From positions 42,254 to 106,253 of the forward strand of contig NZ_JAUFPN010000059.1 of assembly GCF_030409335.1 (NCBI RefSeq): a stretch of DNA of 64,000 nt. The letters are read 5' to 3'. The stretch comes from Paeniroseomonas aquatica. GTDB lineage: Bacteria > Pseudomonadota > Alphaproteobacteria > Acetobacterales > Acetobacteraceae. Shown here piece after piece: positions 1 through 8,247 of the stretch (position 1 is the first letter of the stretch; each line of letters opens with the position of its first letter). A program made the position numbers and the translations under genes. The notes beneath the pieces are model-generated. The model saw only the letters and a list, made by a program, of their open reading frames with translations, did not search any database and had not been told where the DNA came from.

Positions 1-865
1 CCAGCGCCACCAGCATATCCGCCGCGCGGTGCTGCAGCGCCTGGAAGGAGGCGATGGGCCGGCCGAACTGCTGGCGCGTCTTCATGTAGTCGATGGTCAT
101 GTCATGGGCGACCTGCATGGCGCCCACCGCCTCGCCGGCGAGCGCCGCAATGGTCTCGTCCACCACCTGGTCGACCAGCGGCAGCCCGTCCTCGGGGTTG
201 CCCAGCACCGCGGTCGCCCGCGCGCCGGAGAACTCGACCTCCGCCGCCCGCTGGCCGTCCACGGTGCGGTAGCCGCGGCGCTGCACGCCCGGCCCCTTGG
301 CATCCACCAGGAAGACGCCGACGCCCTTCCGGTCCCGCGCCCCGCCGGCGGTGCGGGCGGTGACGATCAGCGTATCGGCGGAATCACCATGCACCACGTA
401 GCCCTTGCGGCCGGTGATGACCCAGCCGTCGCCGTCCTTCTTCGCCGTGGTCTGCACGTCGAACAAATCGTAGCGGGACTGCCGCTCGGCCTGGGCGAAG
501 GCCAGCAGCAGCTCGCCGGCCGCGACCTGCGGCACCAGCTTGCTGCGCAGCGCGGCGGAAGCGCCGTTGCGGAGGAAGCCGCCGCCGATCACCACCGTGC
601 TCAGCCAGGGCTCGAGGGTGATGGCGCGGCCGAGCTGCTCCGCGACCAGCAAGGTCTCCACCGGGCCGCCACCGAAGCCGCCCTCATCCTCGGCGAAGGG
701 CAACCCCAGCAAACCGAGCTCGGCATATTGCGCCCAGATCTCCCGGCTCCAGCCGTCGGGGGTCTTCATGTAGGCCTTGCGCTGCTCGAAGCCGTACTTG
801 TCGCCGAGCAGGCGCGCCACGCTGTCCTGGAGGAGGCGCTGCTCTTCCGTCAGGTCGAAGTCCAT
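1..865 (-). CDS. pimD: Pimeloyl-CoA dehydrogenase small subunit, C-terminus cut by window edge
   Basis: This is an acyl-CoA dehydrogenase that oxidises dicarboxylyl-CoA or long acyl-CoA esters with FAD, as the partner of the large subunit encoded directly upstream. It reads from an ATG at 865 (MDFDLTEEQRLL) without a stop to base 1, so about 288 residues are visible. Family features seen are the N-terminal helical region with GLLGLPFAEDEGGFG, the middle beta domain (VVIGGGFLRNGA, QAERQSRYDL), and the start of the C-terminal helical domain with TRQQFGRPIASFQ. The gene begins 5 bases after the pimC stop, so the two are probably co-transcribed. The resemblance to Rhodopseudomonas PimD is strong by eye, but the substrate is inferred. 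Confidence 0.88.
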   Translation of the reverse strand, partial: MDFDLTEEQRLLQDSVARLLGDKYGFEQRKAYMKTPDGWSREIWAQYAELGLLGLPFAEDEGGFGGGPVETLLVAEQLGRAITLEPWLSTVVIGGGFLRNGASAALRSKLVPQVAAGELLLAFAQAERQSRYDLFDVQTTAKKDGDGWVITGRKGYVVHGDSADTLIVTARTAGGARDRKGVGVFLVDAKGPGVQRRGYRTVDGQRAAEVEFSGARATAVLGNPEDGLPLVDQVVDETIAALAGEAVGAMQVAHDMTIDYMKTRQQFGRPIASFQALQHRAADMLVAL

Positions 866-870
866 GTGTC

Positions 871-2073
871 TCAGAGCCCCAGGAATGCTTTGGCCATGAT
901 GTTCCGCTGGATCTCGTTCGACCCACCGTAGATGCTCTGCTTGCGCCAATTGAAGTAGACGCCGGCGAGGCCGAAGGCCCAGTCGGGCGCCACGTCCACG
1001 TCGTTGCTGCCCTCTTCCTCGTCCGGGTCGCCATCGACCCAGGCATAGGGCCCGGCCGCCTTCATCAGCAGCTCGGAGCACATCTGCTGGATCTCGGTGC
1101 CCTTGATCTTCAGCACCGAAGTGGCGGGGTCCGGCTTCTTGTCCTTCCGCTTGGTCTCGGTGGCGATGACGCGCATGACGGTCATCTCCAGCGCCTTCAG
1201 CTCGACCTCGATCTCCGTCACCTTGCGGCGGAAGTCGGGGTCGTTCATCAGCGGCTCGCCGCCGTCCATGCTCTCCTGCGCGATCAGCTTCAGGCGGCGG
1301 ATGCGCTCGCGGCTCGCACCCACGCGCGCCTGGCCGAAGCGCTCGTTGCCGAGCAGGAATTTGGCGCAATCCCAGCCGCGGTTCTCCTGGCCGACCAGGT
1401 TCTCGAGCGGCACCTTCACGTCGTCGAAGAAGACCTCGTTGACCTCATGCCCGCCCTCGATGGTGATGATCGGGCGGACGGTGATCCCCGGCGTTTTCAT
1501 GTCGCAGAGCAGGAAGGAGATGCCCTCCTGCTTCTTCGCCGCGGGGTCGGTGCGGACCAGCAGGAAGATCCAATCGGCGTGCTGCGCCAGGGTGGTCCAG
1601 GTCTTCTGGCCATTCACCACCCAGTGGTCGCCCTCCTTCACCGCGCGGGTCTTGAGGCCCGCGAGGTCGGAGCCGGCGCCCGGCTCGGAGAAGCCCTGGC
1701 ACCACCAATCGTCGAGGTTCAGCATCCGCGGCAGGAACTTCTTCTTCTGCTCCTCGGTGCCGAACTCGATGATGACCGGGCCGCACATGTTGATGTTGAA
1801 GCCGAGCGGGGAGGGGGCCGGGGCCTGCTGCAGCTCCTCGCGGAAGATGTAGCGCTGGGCCAGCGTCCAGCCGGGGCCGCCGGCCTCCTTCGGCCATTCC
1901 GGCGCAGCCCAGCCGCGGCTGTTCAGCTTCTGCTGCCACTCGACCACCTGGGCCTTGGTGGGGCTGCGGCCGGCGACCATGCGGGCCCGAGTCTCGGCGG
2001 GAAGTTCCTTGGCGATGAAGTCGCGGACTTCCTGGCGGAAGGCGATCTCGGCGTCGGTGAAGCGGAGGTCCAT
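871..2073 (-). CDS. pimC: Pimeloyl-CoA dehydrogenase large subunit
   Basis: This 400-residue FAD acyl-CoA dehydrogenase introduces the alpha-beta double bond in dicarboxylyl-CoA. I chose the ATG at 2073 (MDLRFTDAEIAFRQEV) because AGAAGGAG lies just upstream; an in-frame start at 2124 adds an unlikely leader running into a repeat element. Motifs include GFSEPGAGSDLAGL (FAD/substrate loop), GQKTWTTLAQHADW, GGHEVNEVFFDDV, GNERFGQARVG and the C-terminal SIYGGSNEIQRNI. The sequence closely matches my memory of R. palustris PimC, including an acidic insert near residue 375 (DPDEEEGSNDVD). It sits between pimF and pimD, as expected for dicarboxylic acid or benzoate-derived pimeloyl-CoA breakdown. 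Confidence 0.9.
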   Translation of the reverse strand: MDLRFTDAEIAFRQEVRDFIAKELPAETRARMVAGRSPTKAQVVEWQQKLNSRGWAAPEWPKEAGGPGWTLAQRYIFREELQQAPAPSPLGFNINMCGPVIIEFGTEEQKKKFLPRMLNLDDWWCQGFSEPGAGSDLAGLKTRAVKEGDHWVVNGQKTWTTLAQHADWIFLLVRTDPAAKKQEGISFLLCDMKTPGITVRPIITIEGGHEVNEVFFDDVKVPLENLVGQENRGWDCAKFLLGNERFGQARVGASRERIRRLKLIAQESMDGGEPLMNDPDFRRKVTEIEVELKALEMTVMRVIATETKRKDKKPDPATSVLKIKGTEIQQMCSELLMKAAGPYAWVDGDPDEEEGSNDVDVAPDWAFGLAGVYFNWRKQSIYGGSNEIQRNIMAKAFLGL

Positions 2074-2100
2074 GGGGGGCTCCTTCTGGGAGAAGAAAGC

Positions 2101-2199
2101 ACGGGAGGAAGTATCCTCCCGCACCCTCCTCTATTTTTATTAGTTAACTTATAGAAATAGATGAGGGGCTTGGGGAGAATACCTTCTCCCCAACCTTCA
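2101..2199 (-). repeat. Dispersed multi-palindrome element, copy A
   Basis: Read on the minus strand, the element begins at the pimF stop and ends about 30 bases before the pimC start. It contains a 10-bp perfect stem with a 4-base loop at 2170-2193 (TTGGGGAGAA/TTCTCCCCAA), an AT-rich central palindrome around AGTTAACT (2142-2149), and an 8-bp stem at 2102-2121 (GGGAGGA/TCCTCCC). A 54-base part differs from copy B (19439-19556) at only two positions. Copy B also lies just 3' of a gene in the same orientation. It may act as a terminator/attenuator or be a mobile repeat; its function is unknown. Confidence 0.8.
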
Positions 2200-4263
2200 C
2201 TTGCCTTTGGCGAAGCTCCCGCCCTCGGCAGCGAGCTTCTCGATCAACGCACAAGGCTCCATGTTCCGGTCGCCCGTCGCCTCGGCATAATGCGCCAGCT
2301 TGTCGCGCACCGCCTTCAGCCCCATCCGGTCCGCCCAGAACATCGGGCCACCGCGGAAGGCCGGCCAGCCGAAGCCGTTGCAGAAGATCACGTCGATATC
2401 GATCGCCCGCGCGGCGACGCCTTCCTCGAGGATGCGCGCCCCCTCGTTCACCATCGGCAGCAGGAGGCGTTCGAGGATTTCCTGGTCGTCGATCGTGCGG
2501 CGCCGCACCTGCATCTTCTCGGCGACGTCGAGGATGATGGCCTCGACCTCCGGCGCCGGGATGCGCTTGCGGTTCTCGTCGTAGTTGTACCAGCCCTTGC
2601 CGGTCTTCTGCCCGAAGCGCCCCTGCGCGCAGACCGCATCGGCGATCGGCGCCACGGTGCCGCGCGCCTTGCGCACCGCCATGCCGATATCGAGCCCGGC
2701 GAGGTCGCCCGTCGCCAGCGGCCCCATCGCCATGCCGTAGGCTTCCATCACCCGGTCGATGTCGGCCGGCAGGCAGCCCTCCAGCAGCAGCTTCTCCACC
2801 TGCGGGCCGCGCTTGCCGGTCATCCGGTTGCCGACGAAGCCGTCGCAATTGCCGACCAGCACCGGCAGCTTGCCGATCCGCTTGCCGATCTCGGTCGCGG
2901 TGGCGATGGCAGGATAGCCGGTCTTGGTCCCCCGCACGTTCTCCAGCAGCCGCATGACATTGGCCGGGCTGAAGAAATGCATCCCGATGACGAGCTCGGG
3001 CCGCGCGGTGGCCGAGGCGATCTCGTCGATGTCGAGCGTCGAGGTATTGGAGGCCAGCACCACGCCGGGACGGGCCGCCTTGTCCAGCCGGGCGAAGACT
3101 TCCTTCTTCACCGCCATGTTCTCGAACACCGCCTCGATGACGAGGTCGGCCTGACCGACGGTGCCCTCGAAATCGGTGCTGCCGGTGAGCAGCGACTTGC
3201 GCTTGTCGACCTCGGCCTGGGACATGCGGCCGGAGGTGACGCTGCGCTGCCAGTTCTGCGCGCAGCGCTCGAGGCCCTTCTGCAGCGCCTCCTCCGAGGT
3301 CTCGACGATGGTCACGGGCAGGCCGAAATTCGCCGCCGACATGGCGATGCCGCCGCCCATGGTGCCGCCGCCGATGACCACCAGCTTGTTCACCGTCAGC
3401 GGCTTGGTATCGGCCGGCAGGTCGGTGACGCGCTGCGCCTCGCGCTCGCCGAAGAAGATGTGCCGCAGCGCCTGGCTCTGCTCGCCGGCGACCAGCCGCT
3501 GGAACTGGTCGCGCTCGACCTTCATGCCCTCCTCGAAGGGCAGGGTGAAGGCGGCCCGCACCGCCTCGACGCAGCCCTTGGGGCTTTCCTGGCCGCGCGC
3601 GCGCGCCAGCAGCGGCTTCACCGCGGCATCGAAGGCGGTCGCGTCGTAGCCGCCGATCTTGTCCTGGCGGTTGCGCGCCAGGGTGAAGGACTTGCCGGCA
3701 TTGGCCCGCGCCCAGTCGACCGCGGCCTTCTCGAGGTCGCCGGTCACCACCGCGTCGACGAAGCCCATCTTCACCGCCTGCTCGGCGGTCACCGGCTCGC
3801 CGCCGACGATGATCTTCAGCGCCTCGAGCCCGATCATCCGCGGCAGCCGCTGGGTGCCGCCGGCGCCGGGCACGAAGCCGCGCTTCACCTCGGGCAGGCC
3901 GACCTGGGCGCCGGGGGCGGCGACGCGGGCATGGCAGGCGAGCGCCAGCTCCAGCCCGCCGCCGAGCGCATTGCCATGGATCGCGGCCACGACCGGCACC
4001 GGCGAGGCCTCGATCGCATCGAAGACATCGGTGAGGGACGGCGCGACCCGCGGCTTGCCGAATTCGGTCATCTCGGCGCCGGCGCTGAAATTGCGCCCCG
4101 AGCCGATGATGACCACGGCCTTGGCCCCGGCGGCCGCCTTGAGCCCGGCCATCAGCCCGGCCCGCACCTCGGTCCGCAGCGTGTTGACTGGCGCATTGGC
4201 GATGCGGACGACATGCACATCCCCGTCCCGGGCATGCTCGACGAATTGGGGGCCTTGGGCCAT
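2197..4263 (-). CDS. pimF: Fused enoyl-CoA hydratase / 3-hydroxyacyl-CoA dehydrogenase
   Basis: This 688-residue bifunctional beta-oxidation enzyme hydrates 2-enoyl-CoA and then oxidises the 3-hydroxyacyl-CoA with NAD. The N-terminal crotonase domain (about 1-200) has SAGAEMTEF, HGNALGGGLELALACH and PEVKRGFVPGAGGTQRLPR. The dehydrogenase half starts near residue 300 with the Rossmann motif VVIGGGTMGGGIAMS, followed by IEAVFENMAVKKEVF, GMHFFSPANVMRLLE and the signature NCDGFVGNRM. I chose the ATG at 4263 because GAGGA precedes it. Position just upstream of pimCD supports a pimF role, although generic FadB/FadJ function cannot be excluded. No thiolase or CoA ligase is seen here. Confidence 0.88.
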   Translation of the reverse strand: MAQGPQFVEHARDGDVHVVRIANAPVNTLRTEVRAGLMAGLKAAAGAKAVVIIGSGRNFSAGAEMTEFGKPRVAPSLTDVFDAIEASPVPVVAAIHGNALGGGLELALACHARVAAPGAQVGLPEVKRGFVPGAGGTQRLPRMIGLEALKIIVGGEPVTAEQAVKMGFVDAVVTGDLEKAAVDWARANAGKSFTLARNRQDKIGGYDATAFDAAVKPLLARARGQESPKGCVEAVRAAFTLPFEEGMKVERDQFQRLVAGEQSQALRHIFFGEREAQRVTDLPADTKPLTVNKLVVIGGGTMGGGIAMSAANFGLPVTIVETSEEALQKGLERCAQNWQRSVTSGRMSQAEVDKRKSLLTGSTDFEGTVGQADLVIEAVFENMAVKKEVFARLDKAARPGVVLASNTSTLDIDEIASATARPELVIGMHFFSPANVMRLLENVRGTKTGYPAIATATEIGKRIGKLPVLVGNCDGFVGNRMTGKRGPQVEKLLLEGCLPADIDRVMEAYGMAMGPLATGDLAGLDIGMAVRKARGTVAPIADAVCAQGRFGQKTGKGWYNYDENRKRIPAPEVEAIILDVAEKMQVRRRTIDDQEILERLLLPMVNEGARILEEGVAARAIDIDVIFCNGFGWPAFRGGPMFWADRMGLKAVRDKLAHYAEATGDRNMEPCALIEKLAAEGGSFAKGK

Positions 4264-4303
4264 TGGACGGTCCTCGTTTGCTTCATGGTGCGATCGGCGG
4301 CGC

Positions 4304-4354
4304 ATCCTGTTGCCGGCCCCGACCGCTGTCAACACGACTAGATAGCTTGCTATC
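4304..4354 (-). promoter_or_regulatory. Candidate sigma-70 promoter and palindromic operator for pimF
   Basis: On the minus strand a perfect -35 box TTGACA (4327-4332) is followed after 17 bases by CAGGAT (4304-4309), a modest -10. A start site near 4297 would give a leader of about 34 bases to the pimF ATG. Upstream of the -35 lies the perfect palindrome GATAGC-TT-GCTATC (4341-4354), which overlaps the stop codon of the upstream chromate transporter gene. This is a plausible TetR- or GntR-type operator. It is an inference from sequence only. Confidence 0.45.
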
Positions 4355-4889
4355 GGCCGATCGCGCCGCCCTGCAGCAGGCCGGTGTAGAGCAGCGCGAC
4401 CACCCCCATCACCAGATAGGGGCTGGCGCCGCGCCACAAGGCCAGGGTGCAGACCAGAAGCGTCGCGACCTCCAGCCAGCCGGCGCCATCGGCGCGGATC
4501 AGGGTATAGACCCCGGCGAAGATCAACCCGACCGCGATCGGCGCCAGCCCGCGCTCGATCACCCGCCGCAGCGGGCTGTCGCCGCGCCGCCGCCACCAAT
4601 GCCCGACCAGCAGCAGCAGGCAGGAGGAGGGGACATAGAGCCCGAGCGCCGCCGCCAGCGCGCCCCAGAACCCCGCCGCCTCCCAGCCGATCAGCGCCGC
4701 GATCAGCGACCCCGGCCCCGGCGCCGCGCGGGAGATGGCGAAGAGGTCGACGAACTGCGCCGCGGTCAGCCAGCCATGCACCTCGACGCCCTGGCGCTGC
4801 ATCTCGGCGAAGACCGAGGGCCCGCCGCCGAGCGAGACCAGCGACAGCGGCGCGAAGACCGCCAGCAGCGCTAGGATGCGGTCAGGCAC
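4350..4889 (-). CDS. chrA: Chromate transporter half-protein (C-terminal-type)
   Basis: This 179-residue membrane protein corresponds to one half of the CHR family of chromate ion transporters. The start is GTG (4887-4889), overlapping the upstream half-gene by 8 bases, so the two are translationally coupled. Family features are FAPLSLVSLGGGPSVFAEMQ near the N-terminus, the loop with SRAAPGPGSLIAALIGW, and several hydrophobic segments (LYVPSSCLLLLVGHWW, ATLLVCTLALW). Short-chain CHR proteins encoded as adjacent pairs are common in bacteria and are thought to work as heterodimers. Chromate itself is inferred; some members move other anions. Confidence 0.85.
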   Translation of the reverse strand: MPDRILALLAVFAPLSLVSLGGGPSVFAEMQRQGVEVHGWLTAAQFVDLFAISRAAPGPGSLIAALIGWEAAGFWGALAAALGLYVPSSCLLLLVGHWWRRRGDSPLRRVIERGLAPIAVGLIFAGVYTLIRADGAGWLEVATLLVCTLALWRGASPYLVMGVVALLYTGLLQGGAIGR

Positions 4890-5451
4890 GCCGCGTCTCC
4901 CGCCACCAGGCGAGGCCGATGCTGGCCGGCGCCGCCACCAGCACCACCGGGATCATCGGCAGCCGCAGCAGCCCTATCGCGGCGAAGGTCCCGGCCGCCA
5001 CCGCCCAGGGGCCGAGTCCCCGCAGGTGCCGCGCCGTCCGCAGCCCGGTATAGGCCGAGTTGGCCAGCCCCGCCGCGGCGACGCCCCCCAGCACCACCCC
5101 CATGCCGGCGAAGCCCACCCCCCAGCCATAGAGCAGGGCCAGCCCGAGGATGAAGAGGAAGGGCGGCCCCAGCATGCCGAGGAAGGCCGCGGCCGCTCCG
5201 GGTACGCCCCGCAGCTGCTGCCCGATATAGAGCGCCAGGTTCACGCTGTTCGCCCCCGGCAGCACCTGGCCCAGGGCGACGCCGGCGAGGAAGCCCTCCT
5301 CGCTCAGCCAGCGTCGCTTCTCGACGACCTCCCGGTGCATCCACCCCGCCAGCCCGCCGCCGAAGCTGGCCATGCCGAGGCTGGTGAAGACCCGCAGGAT
5401 CTCGCCCAGCCCCGCCTGCGGTGCGGCCGGGGGGAGGGGTGTCTCGGGCAT
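4882..5451 (-). CDS. chrA: Chromate transporter half-protein (N-terminal-type)
   Basis: This 189-residue integral membrane protein forms the other half of the split chromate transporter. The ATG at 5451 (MPETPLPPAAPQAG) has AGGGG upstream. The CHR motif is clear: RVFTSLGMASFGGGLAGWMH followed by VALGQVLPGANSVNLALYIG, then hydrophobic helices with FLGMLGPPFLFILGLALLYG. An alternative in-frame ATG at 5511 would add 20 residues with no membrane character. It is co-transcribed with the following half-gene (8-base overlap) and divergent from the lipoprotein gene at 5622. Confidence 0.86.
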   Translation of the reverse strand: MPETPLPPAAPQAGLGEILRVFTSLGMASFGGGLAGWMHREVVEKRRWLSEEGFLAGVALGQVLPGANSVNLALYIGQQLRGVPGAAAAFLGMLGPPFLFILGLALLYGWGVGFAGMGVVLGGVAAAGLANSAYTGLRTARHLRGLGPWAVAAGTFAAIGLLRLPMIPVVLVAAPASIGLAWWRETRRA

Positions 5452-5621
5452 CGAATCCCCTGGGTTAGGCAAGGCACCGATGCTCCGGCAATCCGCCCGG
5501 CGTGTCGAGGCCATGGCCTTGCTTCCGCCACCCCATCGCCATGCCGCCACCGCATCGCCGTTGCCTGATGCGACCTTCCCCGCCCCCGCGCGTTACGGCG
5601 GCGGATCGGAGACAACTCGGC

Positions 5622-6035
5622 ATGACCTCGAAGTTCTGGCTGGCCGCCGTGGCCGTCCTTCCGCTGGGCGGCTGCGTGGTGGTGGAGCCGCAGCCGTACT
5701 ATGCCGCGCCGGCTTCCAGTACCGCGACGGGTGCCATCGGCGGCGCGGCGGCGGGCGGCCTGCTCGGTGCGGTCATCGGCCGCGGGCCGGGCGCGGTGAT
5801 CGGCGGCGCCGCGGCGGGGGCCCTGGTGGGCGGCGTGCTCGGCAATTCCGCCGATCAGCGCAATGCGGCGGCGGCGCAGGGCTACTACGCCCAGCCGCAA
5901 TACCAGCCGTCCCAGTACCCGCCGCAATACCAGCAGCCGGACTACCAGCCGCAGTACCAGCAGCCCTACGAGCAGCCGCAGTCCTACGAACCCTACCCCG
6001 ACAGGCCCTATGCGGAGCCGCAGCCGCGCTGGTAG
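5622..6035 (+). CDS. Glycine-zipper lipoprotein with Tyr/Gln/Pro-rich tail
   Basis: This 137-residue putative outer-membrane lipoprotein starts at the ATG at 5622 (MTSKFWLAAVAV), which gives a short signal peptide and a lipobox LGGC with Cys18. Residues 37-75 are a glycine-zipper stretch (GAIGGAAAGGLLGAVIG, GAVIGGAAAGALVGGVLG) typical of membrane-inserting surface antigens. The C-terminal third is low complexity, with repeated YQPQYQQP-like units. Function is unknown; such proteins often stabilise the envelope. It stands alone, divergent from the chromate transporter genes. Confidence 0.75.
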   Translation: MTSKFWLAAVAVLPLGGCVVVEPQPYYAAPASSTATGAIGGAAAGGLLGAVIGRGPGAVIGGAAAGALVGGVLGNSADQRNAAAAQGYYAQPQYQPSQYPPQYQQPDYQPQYQQPYEQPQSYEPYPDRPYAEPQPRW

Positions 6036-6095
6036 CCACCCTTGGCGGATGCGGCCCGGCGCCGCATCATCCCCGGCAAAACCGGGGGAACGCCA

Positions 6096-7070
6096 ATGCT
6101 GCACCGTCGCCACCTGCTGGCCGCCGCCGCGGTCCCGAGCCTCGCCCGTCCCGCCCTGGCGCAGCCGGCGGAATGGCCCTCCCGCCCGATCCGCCTGCTG
6201 GTACCCTATCCCCCCGGCGGGCCGAACGACATCATCGCCCGGCTCTATGCCCAGCCGATGTCGGCCATGCTGAAGCAGCCGGTGGTGATCGAGAACCGCA
6301 GCGGCGCCGGCGGCACCATCGGCGTCGATGCCGCGGCCAAGGCGGCGCCCGACGGCCATACCCTGGTCGTCACCAGCAGCGGCCCGCTGGTCATCCTGCC
6401 GCATGTCAGCGCCAACATGCCCTACCGGGTGCCGCAGGACTTCACCCCGCTCAGCATCCTGACGCTGGTGCCGGAAGCCCTGGTGGCGACGCCCTCGCTC
6501 GGGGTGAAGGACATGGCCGGGCTGCTGGAGTATGGCCGCCGCAACCCGGGCAAGCTGAATATCGGCACCGCCGGCTCGGCCGGCATCTCCCACCTGGCGG
6601 CCGAGCTGTTCCGCAGCCAGACCGGGCTCGACGTGACGGTGGTGCCCTATCGCGGCGCGGCGCCGGCGGTGGTCGACCTGCTCGGCGGCTCGATCCAGCT
6701 GCTCTTCGCCGACCTGCCCGTCATCATGCCGCATATCCGCAGCGGGGCGCTGGTGGCCGTCGCCCTGGCCAGCAGGCGCCGCCACCCGGCGACGCCCGAC
6801 CTGCCCATAACCGCCGAGCTCGGCTACCCCGAATTGCTGGCCGACAATTGGTACAGCATCCTCGGCCCCGCCGGGCTGCCGGCGCCGATCCGCGACCGGC
6901 TCTCGGCCGTGCTGAAGGCCGCCAGCGAGACGCCCGAGGTCCGCGACAGCCTGGCGGGGCAGGGCGCCGCCGCCAACTGGACCAGCCCGGCCGAGTTCGC
7001 CGAGACCATCGCCCGCGAATCCGCCGTCTGGAAGCGCATCGCCGAGGCGGCGAACATCCGCACCGACTGA
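6096..7070 (+). CDS. Bug-family tripartite tricarboxylate transporter receptor
   Basis: This 324-residue periplasmic solute-binding protein belongs to the Bug (TctC) family, which captures carboxylates. The ATG at 6096 follows GGGGGAA and begins a signal peptide (MLHRRHLLAAAAVPSLA, cleavage near ALAQPA). Family motifs are WPSRPIRLLVPYPPGGPNDI, the VVIENRSGAGGTIG ligand loop, KAAPDGHTLVV and VPYRGAAPAVVDLLGG. No TctA or TctB membrane partner is nearby, which is usual for the expanded orphan receptors of Roseomonas and Bordetella. The ligand cannot be read from the sequence. Confidence 0.88.
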   Translation: MLHRRHLLAAAAVPSLARPALAQPAEWPSRPIRLLVPYPPGGPNDIIARLYAQPMSAMLKQPVVIENRSGAGGTIGVDAAAKAAPDGHTLVVTSSGPLVILPHVSANMPYRVPQDFTPLSILTLVPEALVATPSLGVKDMAGLLEYGRRNPGKLNIGTAGSAGISHLAAELFRSQTGLDVTVVPYRGAAPAVVDLLGGSIQLLFADLPVIMPHIRSGALVAVALASRRRHPATPDLPITAELGYPELLADNWYSILGPAGLPAPIRDRLSAVLKAASETPEVRDSLAGQGAAANWTSPAEFAETIARESAVWKRIAEAANIRTD

Positions 7071-7077
7071 GCCGGCC

Positions 7078-8247
7078 CTACCCCCGGCGGCGATGCAGCA
7101 GCAGCATCGCCCCGCCCGCCAGCAGCCCCCAGAAGGCGCCGCTGACCCCGGCCACCGACAGGCCCGAGGCGGTGACCACGAAGGTGATCACCGCCGCCTC
7201 CCGCTGCGCCGGCACCGCCAGCGCCCCGTGCAGCGCGCCGGAGAAGGCGCCGAGCAGCGCCAGCCCGGCGACCGCCTGGATCAGCACCGGCGGCGCCGCG
7301 CCGACGAAGGCGACCGCCGCCCCGGCCAGCAGCCCGAAGCCGACATACACGAGCCCGGCCACCACCGCCGCCCACCAGCGCCGCGCCGGGTCCGGCTGCG
7401 CCTCGGGGCTGGCGCAGAGCGCGGCGGTGATGGCCGCGAGGTTCACCGCATGGCCGCCGAGCGGGGCGCCGAGCAGGCTGAACAGGCCGGTGACGGTGAA
7501 CAGCGGCCCCGGCGCCGGCCGGTAGCCGTTCACCGCCAGCACCGCCATGCCCGGGATGTTCTGCGAGGCCATGGTGACGATGAACAGCGGCAGCGCCAGG
7601 CCGACCGCGGCCGGCCAGGTGAAGGCCGGCGTCACCCAGACGGGCACCGGGCCCGCCGCCGCCAGGATGCCCTCGGGCAGCGCGACGGTCGCGGCGATCA
7701 GCCCGCCCGCCACCAGCACCGCCGCCGGCACCGCCAGCAGCCGGTTCACCCGCCCGACCAGCGCCCAGGCCAGCACGATGGCGAGCCCCATCGCCGGCGC
7801 CTCCGCCACCGCCCGCATCGGCGCGAGACAGAGGCCGAGCAGCACCCCGGCCAGCATGGCATTGGCCAGCGGCGCCGGGATGGCGGCGACCGCCCGGCCC
7901 AGCGGCCGCCACAGCCCCGCCGCCACCAGCAGCGTGGCGGACATCAGGAAGGCGCCGACCGCGACCGGGAAGCCGCCCTCCGGCATGGCCGAGGCCGCCA
8001 GCAGCGCCGCCCCCGGCGTCGACCAGGCGACGCTGATCGGCATCCGCCGCCAGGCGCTGAGGATGATGCCGCAGAGCCCCATCGCGATCGACAGCGCCAT
8101 CAGGCCGGAGGCTGCCTGCGCCGCATCCGCCCCCATGGCGCGCAGCCCCTGCAGCACCACGGCGAAGGAGGAGGCGAAGCCGACGAAGCCCGCCAGCAGC
8201 CCGGCCGCCAGCGCCGGCCAGGAGAGGCCGGAGCGCAGCCCGCTCAA
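7078..8247 (-). CDS. benE: BenE-family benzoate/H+ symporter
   Basis: This 389-residue integral membrane protein has about 12 hydrophobic segments and belongs to the BenE family of aromatic carboxylate importers. The likely start is TTG (8245-8247), overlapping the TGA of the upstream enzyme gene as TTGA; no in-frame ATG or GTG fits the family N-terminus (WPALAAGLLAGFVGFASSFA). Motifs include AWSTPGAALLA, the intramembrane segment FIVTMASQNIPGMAVL, and GHAVNLAAITAALCA. Coupling to the racemase-family gene suggests that gene product acts on the imported acid. Nicotinate as a cargo is possible given the locus at 9504-17149, but is not shown. Confidence 0.85.
   Translation of the reverse strand: MSGLRSGLSWPALAAGLLAGFVGFASSFAVVLQGLRAMGADAAQAASGLMALSIAMGLCGIILSAWRRMPISVAWSTPGAALLAASAMPEGGFPVAVGAFLMSATLLVAAGLWRPLGRAVAAIPAPLANAMLAGVLLGLCLAPMRAVAEAPAMGLAIVLAWALVGRVNRLLAVPAAVLVAGGLIAATVALPEGILAAAGPVPVWVTPAFTWPAAVGLALPLFIVTMASQNIPGMAVLAVNGYRPAPGPLFTVTGLFSLLGAPLGGHAVNLAAITAALCASPEAQPDPARRWWAAVVAGLVYVGFGLLAGAAVAFVGAAPPVLIQAVAGLALLGAFSGALHGALAVPAQREAAVITFVVTASGLSVAGVSGAFWGLLAGGAMLLLHRRRG

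Noticed and set aside
2161..4341. A 726-residue open frame on the plus strand opposite pimF
   Set aside because: It has no recognisable domain and its composition (Arg, His, Asp, Ala) is that of an antisense frame in GC-rich DNA. The minus-strand frame carries complete hydratase and dehydrogenase motifs.
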